Source: Thermoplasmata archaeon (GTDB lineage: Archaea > Thermoplasmatota > Thermoplasmata > Lutacidiplasmatales > UBA184). Taken from it: a stretch of DNA of 33,999 nucleotides. The notes below the pieces were generated by a model. That model was not told the origin of the DNA and did not search any database. It saw nothing but the letters and a program-made list of their open reading frames with translations. The translations under genes and the position numbers were made by a program. Location: positions 1 to 33,999 of the forward strand of contig JAKATE010000003.1 of NCBI GenBank assembly GCA_021828085.1, read 5' to 3'. Position 1 is the stretch's first letter. The number at the start of each line of letters is the position of its first letter. Positions 31,387 through 33,999 of the stretch are shown piece by piece.

Positions 31387-31395
31387 TTTTTAAAG
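31387..31395 (+). promoter_or_regulatory. TATA box of aIF5A
   Basis: TTTTTAAAG, about 36-44 nt before the aIF5A ATG, leaving a leader of about 14 nt that carries GAGGAG as Shine-Dalgarno. Confidence 0.6.
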
Positions 31396-31430
31396 CGGCG
31401 GAGGTGCGGGCGCCCCGAGGAGCCAAATCG

Positions 31431-31814
31431 ATGGCCTGGACGCAAGCGGAAGTGCGCGAGCTCAAGGAGGGGCGGTACATGATGGTGGACAACGAGCCCT
31501 GCCGGATCCTCTCCATCCAGACCTCGAAACCGGGAAAGCACGGCGAGGCCAAGGCCCGTCTCGACGTGATGGGCATCTTCGATGGGGGGAAGCGCTCGGT
31601 GGTGTACCCGGTCAAGCACAAGGTCCAGGTCCCCATCATCAACAAGCGCACCGCCCAGGTCCTCGCCCTCGCCGGGGACGAAGTGATGTTGATGGACACC
31701 GAGAGCTTCGAGCAGTTCAGCCTCCCGAAGGAGGGGGCCGGCGAGGTCGCCCCCGGCCAGGAGATCCCCTATCTCGCCGCCATGGGGAAGCGCAAGCTCC
31801 AGGTGAACCCCTGA
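31431..31814 (+). CDS. Translation factor aIF5A
   Basis: Hypusine-containing elongation/initiation factor that rescues stalled ribosomes. 127 residues with an SH3-like N-domain, the hypusine loop SIQTSKPGKHGEAKARLDV (modified Lys36 in GKHG), VYPVKHKVQVPIINKRTAQV and a C-terminal OB domain. Length is typical. ATG at 31431 with GAGGAG upstream. It stands alone between the divergent RHH gene and the long coiled-coil gene. Confidence 0.95.
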   Translation: MAWTQAEVRELKEGRYMMVDNEPCRILSIQTSKPGKHGEAKARLDVMGIFDGGKRSVVYPVKHKVQVPIINKRTAQVLALAGDEVMLMDTESFEQFSLPKEGAGEVAPGQEIPYLAAMGKRKLQVNP

Positions 31815-31868
31815 GTCCCGGAGGGCCTTTCCCACGGGGAGGTTCTCCCGGGTGAAATCCCACTACCG

Positions 31869-31875
31869 TTTATAA
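31869..31875 (+). promoter_or_regulatory. TATA box of the long coiled-coil gene
   Basis: TTTATAA, predicting transcription from about 31895-31900, which falls in the palindrome at 31895-31912. Confidence 0.55.
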
Positions 31876-31894
31876 CCGGAACGGGTATGAGAAT

Positions 31895-31912
31895 GCTCGT
31901 CAGATGACGAGC
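31895..31912. repeat. 18-bp palindrome at a predicted transcription start
   Basis: GCTCGTCA-GA-TGACGAGC: two perfect 8-bp arms around GA. It lies at the start site predicted from the TATA box at 31869 and includes an ATG at 31904. It could be a repressor operator or a hairpin at the mRNA 5' end. Confidence 0.5.
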
Positions 31913-31940
31913 AGCACGGCGCGCCCGGGGAGGAAGTAGC

Positions 31941-33999
31941 ACGGCGTTCGGGGGCGGCGTGGGGGCGGCCCGCCTCAAGCAGATCGCCCAGAAGGCGGAG
32001 GAGGTCAAGCGGAAGAAGGCCGCCTTCGAGAGCGTCTACCGGAAGGCCCAGGAGAAGCTCGCGCTCCTCACCAAGCACCGCATCGAGGTCCCCGAGCCCG
32101 ATCCCACGGTCCCCATCCGGGAGGCCGTGCGCCGCCTCGACTGGGACGAGGCCTCGAAGCTGGCCGAGGCGCTCGACCAGACCCTGGAGACGGTCCTTGC
32201 CCAGGGGACCGAGAACCGCCGCACGCTCCTGGGGGAGCGCGGGGACAAGCTCTTCCAGCTGGGCCTCCCCTTGGACGCCGAGAGCGTCGCTCTGTACGAG
32301 CGCGCCGACGAGGCGCTCGGCCGCCATGCGTGGGCCGACGCCCTGGGCTATCTGGAGTCCCTCGAGGGAGTCATGGCCCAGGCCCAGGAGCAGCAGCGCT
32401 CGGAGCTCGAGCGGAAGATCCGCGAGCTCGTCCGGTGGTCCGGTGCTGAGGCGCGCTCCGCCGAGGTCCTTCAGGGGCTCCAGCCCTGCCTCGCCCGGGC
32501 CCTCCAGGGGGACTTCGCCGGGGCCGACTCGTGCCTTGAGCTCCAGGTCCCGGAGCGCCTTCCCGAGGCCGAAGCGCGTTGGAAGGAGCTCCGCTCCGAG
32601 TGCGAGGCCCTCTGCCGGCTCGCCCGCGAGCACGGCGTCCCCACGGAGGGGCTCGAGATGCGGCTGGCCTCCTCCCAGAGCCTGCTCCCCCTCCAGTTCG
32701 TCGGGGCCGCCGAGCGGCTCGCGGAGGAGCGCGCCAAGGTCGAGGCCTCCCTGCGCAACGTCTTCCACGCGCGCGTGGAGGAGTATCGGGAGCTCCTCGA
32801 GGAGCTCAAGGGCGAAGGGGCGCCGGTGGAGGAGTTCCTCAACGCCCTCGGCGCCACTTCGCAGCGCCTCGACCAGGCGGTCGGGCCCGAGCTCGGCCCG
32901 CTCATCCAGGAGGCCATCCAGAGCCTCCAGGCCCCGGTCATGGGGCTCGTGGCCGGCTACTTCGAGGAGATCGGCCCGCTCATGACCGAGGGGCGGCGGC
33001 TCGGACGCAACACCATCCCTCTCGTCCAGGAGATGAACCGCTCCCGCGAGCACCTGCGGGCGCTCCAGTTCCGCCCCGCCCTGGAGGCCGCCCGCCGCGC
33101 GCTCGAGATGGCGAGCGAGCTGGTGGCCGACGTGGCCGGCGCCAAGGAGCAGCTCGAGGACTTCCGCGATCTGGTCGCCCGGCTCTCCCAGGGGGGACTC
33201 AAGGAGGCGTCGCTCCAGGAGCTCGTCGGCAACGCCGAGGAGGCGCTACGCGAGGGGCAGCTCGACCGGGTGAGCGCCTACGTGGACGAGGGGATCCGGG
33301 AGGCGGGGCGCCGGGCGGTCCCTTTCCTGCGCGCCCGGCTGAGGGCCGAGGCGGAGCTCCTCGACCGGCTCTCGCGTCGCAGCTGGCCGGTCGAGCCGTT
33401 CCCCACGCGGCTCCGCCAACTCCACGAGCTCTTCGAGGAGGGGAAGTTCCCCGAGACCGCCGAGGGCTTCAGCCGGATGCACCGCGACCTTCGCGGCCAG
33501 ATGACGCCCTTCATCACCCAGCGGCTGGAGGAGATGCGTCAGGCCCTGGAGAAGCTCCCGGGGGGATCCGACCGGGACGAGATCCACCGCCGGCTCGCCG
33601 AGAGCGACCTGGGCCTGAAGATCAAGGAGGACCTGGAGCTCTCCCTGGGGGAGCTCGAGTCCGCCGAGAAGGGGCTCTCCGAGGCGTTCGCCCGGGCGAG
33701 CGACCAGATCGTCGAGGAGCTCGACCGGGAGCGAGCCTCCCTCCAGGAGCTCGGGGTCGAGACCGACGAGATCAAGCGGGAGATCCAGCTCATCCGGCAG
33801 ATCTTCACCCTGGGGGACTTCCTCAAGGGCTCGCAGTCCAGCCAGGAGGTCCGCACCCGGATCCTCCAGCAGCAGCTGGTCCGCGCCGAGGAGACCATCT
33901 CCCGGGCCAAGCTCGCGGTGGTCGAGCTCGGCAAGATGGGGCTCGAGCCCGAGGGGCTCCGGGGCGCCCTCACGCTGGCCGGGGAGAAGGTGCGCGCCG
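31941..33999 (+). CDS. Long coiled-coil protein, start uncertain, 3' end outside window
   Basis: At least 686 residues, continuing past the window edge. Almost wholly helical and charged, with segments such as RLKQIAQKAEEVKRKKAAFE, ALYERADEALGRHAWADAL and EEALREGQLDRVSAYVDEG; no catalytic motif, signal peptide or membrane segment is seen. It suggests a structural or scaffold role; function unknown. The frame is closed by TGA at 31905 and has no ATG at its 5' end. ACG at 31941 follows GGGGAGG by 7 nt and would give a start like M-AFGGGVGAARLKQ; GTG at 31959 is the first standard start. Alternatively the ATG at 31904 is real and one extra G has shifted the frame. Confidence 0.75.

Noticed and set aside
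1-33999. CRISPR arrays, insertion sequences or prophage genes
   Set aside because: No regularly spaced repeats, transposase motifs or phage structural proteins were seen on either strand.

Overview
The window is chromosomal DNA from a very GC-rich archaeon. Archaeal/eukaryotic-type information genes occur throughout: ribosomal proteins eL31, eL39, eS19, eL42 (L44e) and eS27, a PDCD5-family protein, TFB, Gar1, Nop10, aIF2-alpha, aIF5A and tRNA methyltransferase Trm56. A mevalonate kinase fits isoprenoid lipids. Many genes have a TATA-like box about 25 to 35 nt upstream of the start codon and almost no leader, as in archaeal leaderless transcription. The orders eS19-PDCD5-eL39-eL31 and eL42-eS27-aIF2alpha-Nop10 are euryarchaeal in style. 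A high-GC Thermoplasmatota-like lineage is my best guess, but that is inference.

Layout. Bases 1-1277 (minus): ribosomal operon eS19, PDCD5, eL39, eL31, the last cut by the window edge. Bases 1400-8028 (plus): a seven-gene run with a MobA/MocA-like nucleotidyltransferase, XdhC, then the small, large and FAD subunits of a molybdenum hydroxylase, a ParB/SerK-like protein and a GT2 glycosyltransferase. The FAD subunit carries the extra four-cysteine insertion typical of 4-hydroxybenzoyl-CoA reductase. Bases 7928-12791 (minus): gar1, tfb, tldD, pmbA and purN, tightly overlapping. Bases 12910-15721 (minus): a phosphosugar isomerase, tRNA-Ser(CGA), a ubiquitin-like MoaD/ThiS/SAMP protein ending in Gly-Gly, and a zinc-ribbon coiled-coil protein. 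Bases 16013-18675 (plus): two coupled KaiC/RadA-like ATPases, one with a long disordered tail and one with an altered Walker A motif. Bases 18662-21098: a GT4 glycosyltransferase, a small unknown protein, a polytopic membrane protein and tRNA-Gln(TTG).

Bases about 21100-23550 look like an accessory island: an AbiE-like winged-helix plus nucleotidyltransferase pair behind a promoter with a 13-bp inverted repeat, a gene-poor stretch, a HAD-like fragment and a DUF1801 protein. After another gene-poor stretch come a dienelactone-hydrolase-like protein with an unusual tail and the plus-strand run eL42, eS27, aIF2-alpha, Nop10, winged-helix regulator, Trm56 and mevalonate kinase. On the minus strand lie a cobalamin adenosyltransferase with a YchF-type GTPase, and a ribbon-helix-helix regulator with a small Cys-rich protein; between these two operons is a strong inverted-repeat element. 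The window closes with aIF5A and the start of a very long coiled-coil protein whose start codon is ambiguous.

Best candidates for new biology are the AbiE-like island with its operator-like repeat, the asymmetric KaiC pair, the RHH/Cys-rich module beside a structured element, and an archaeal 4-hydroxybenzoyl-CoA reductase-type operon that includes a ParB/SerK-fold gene.
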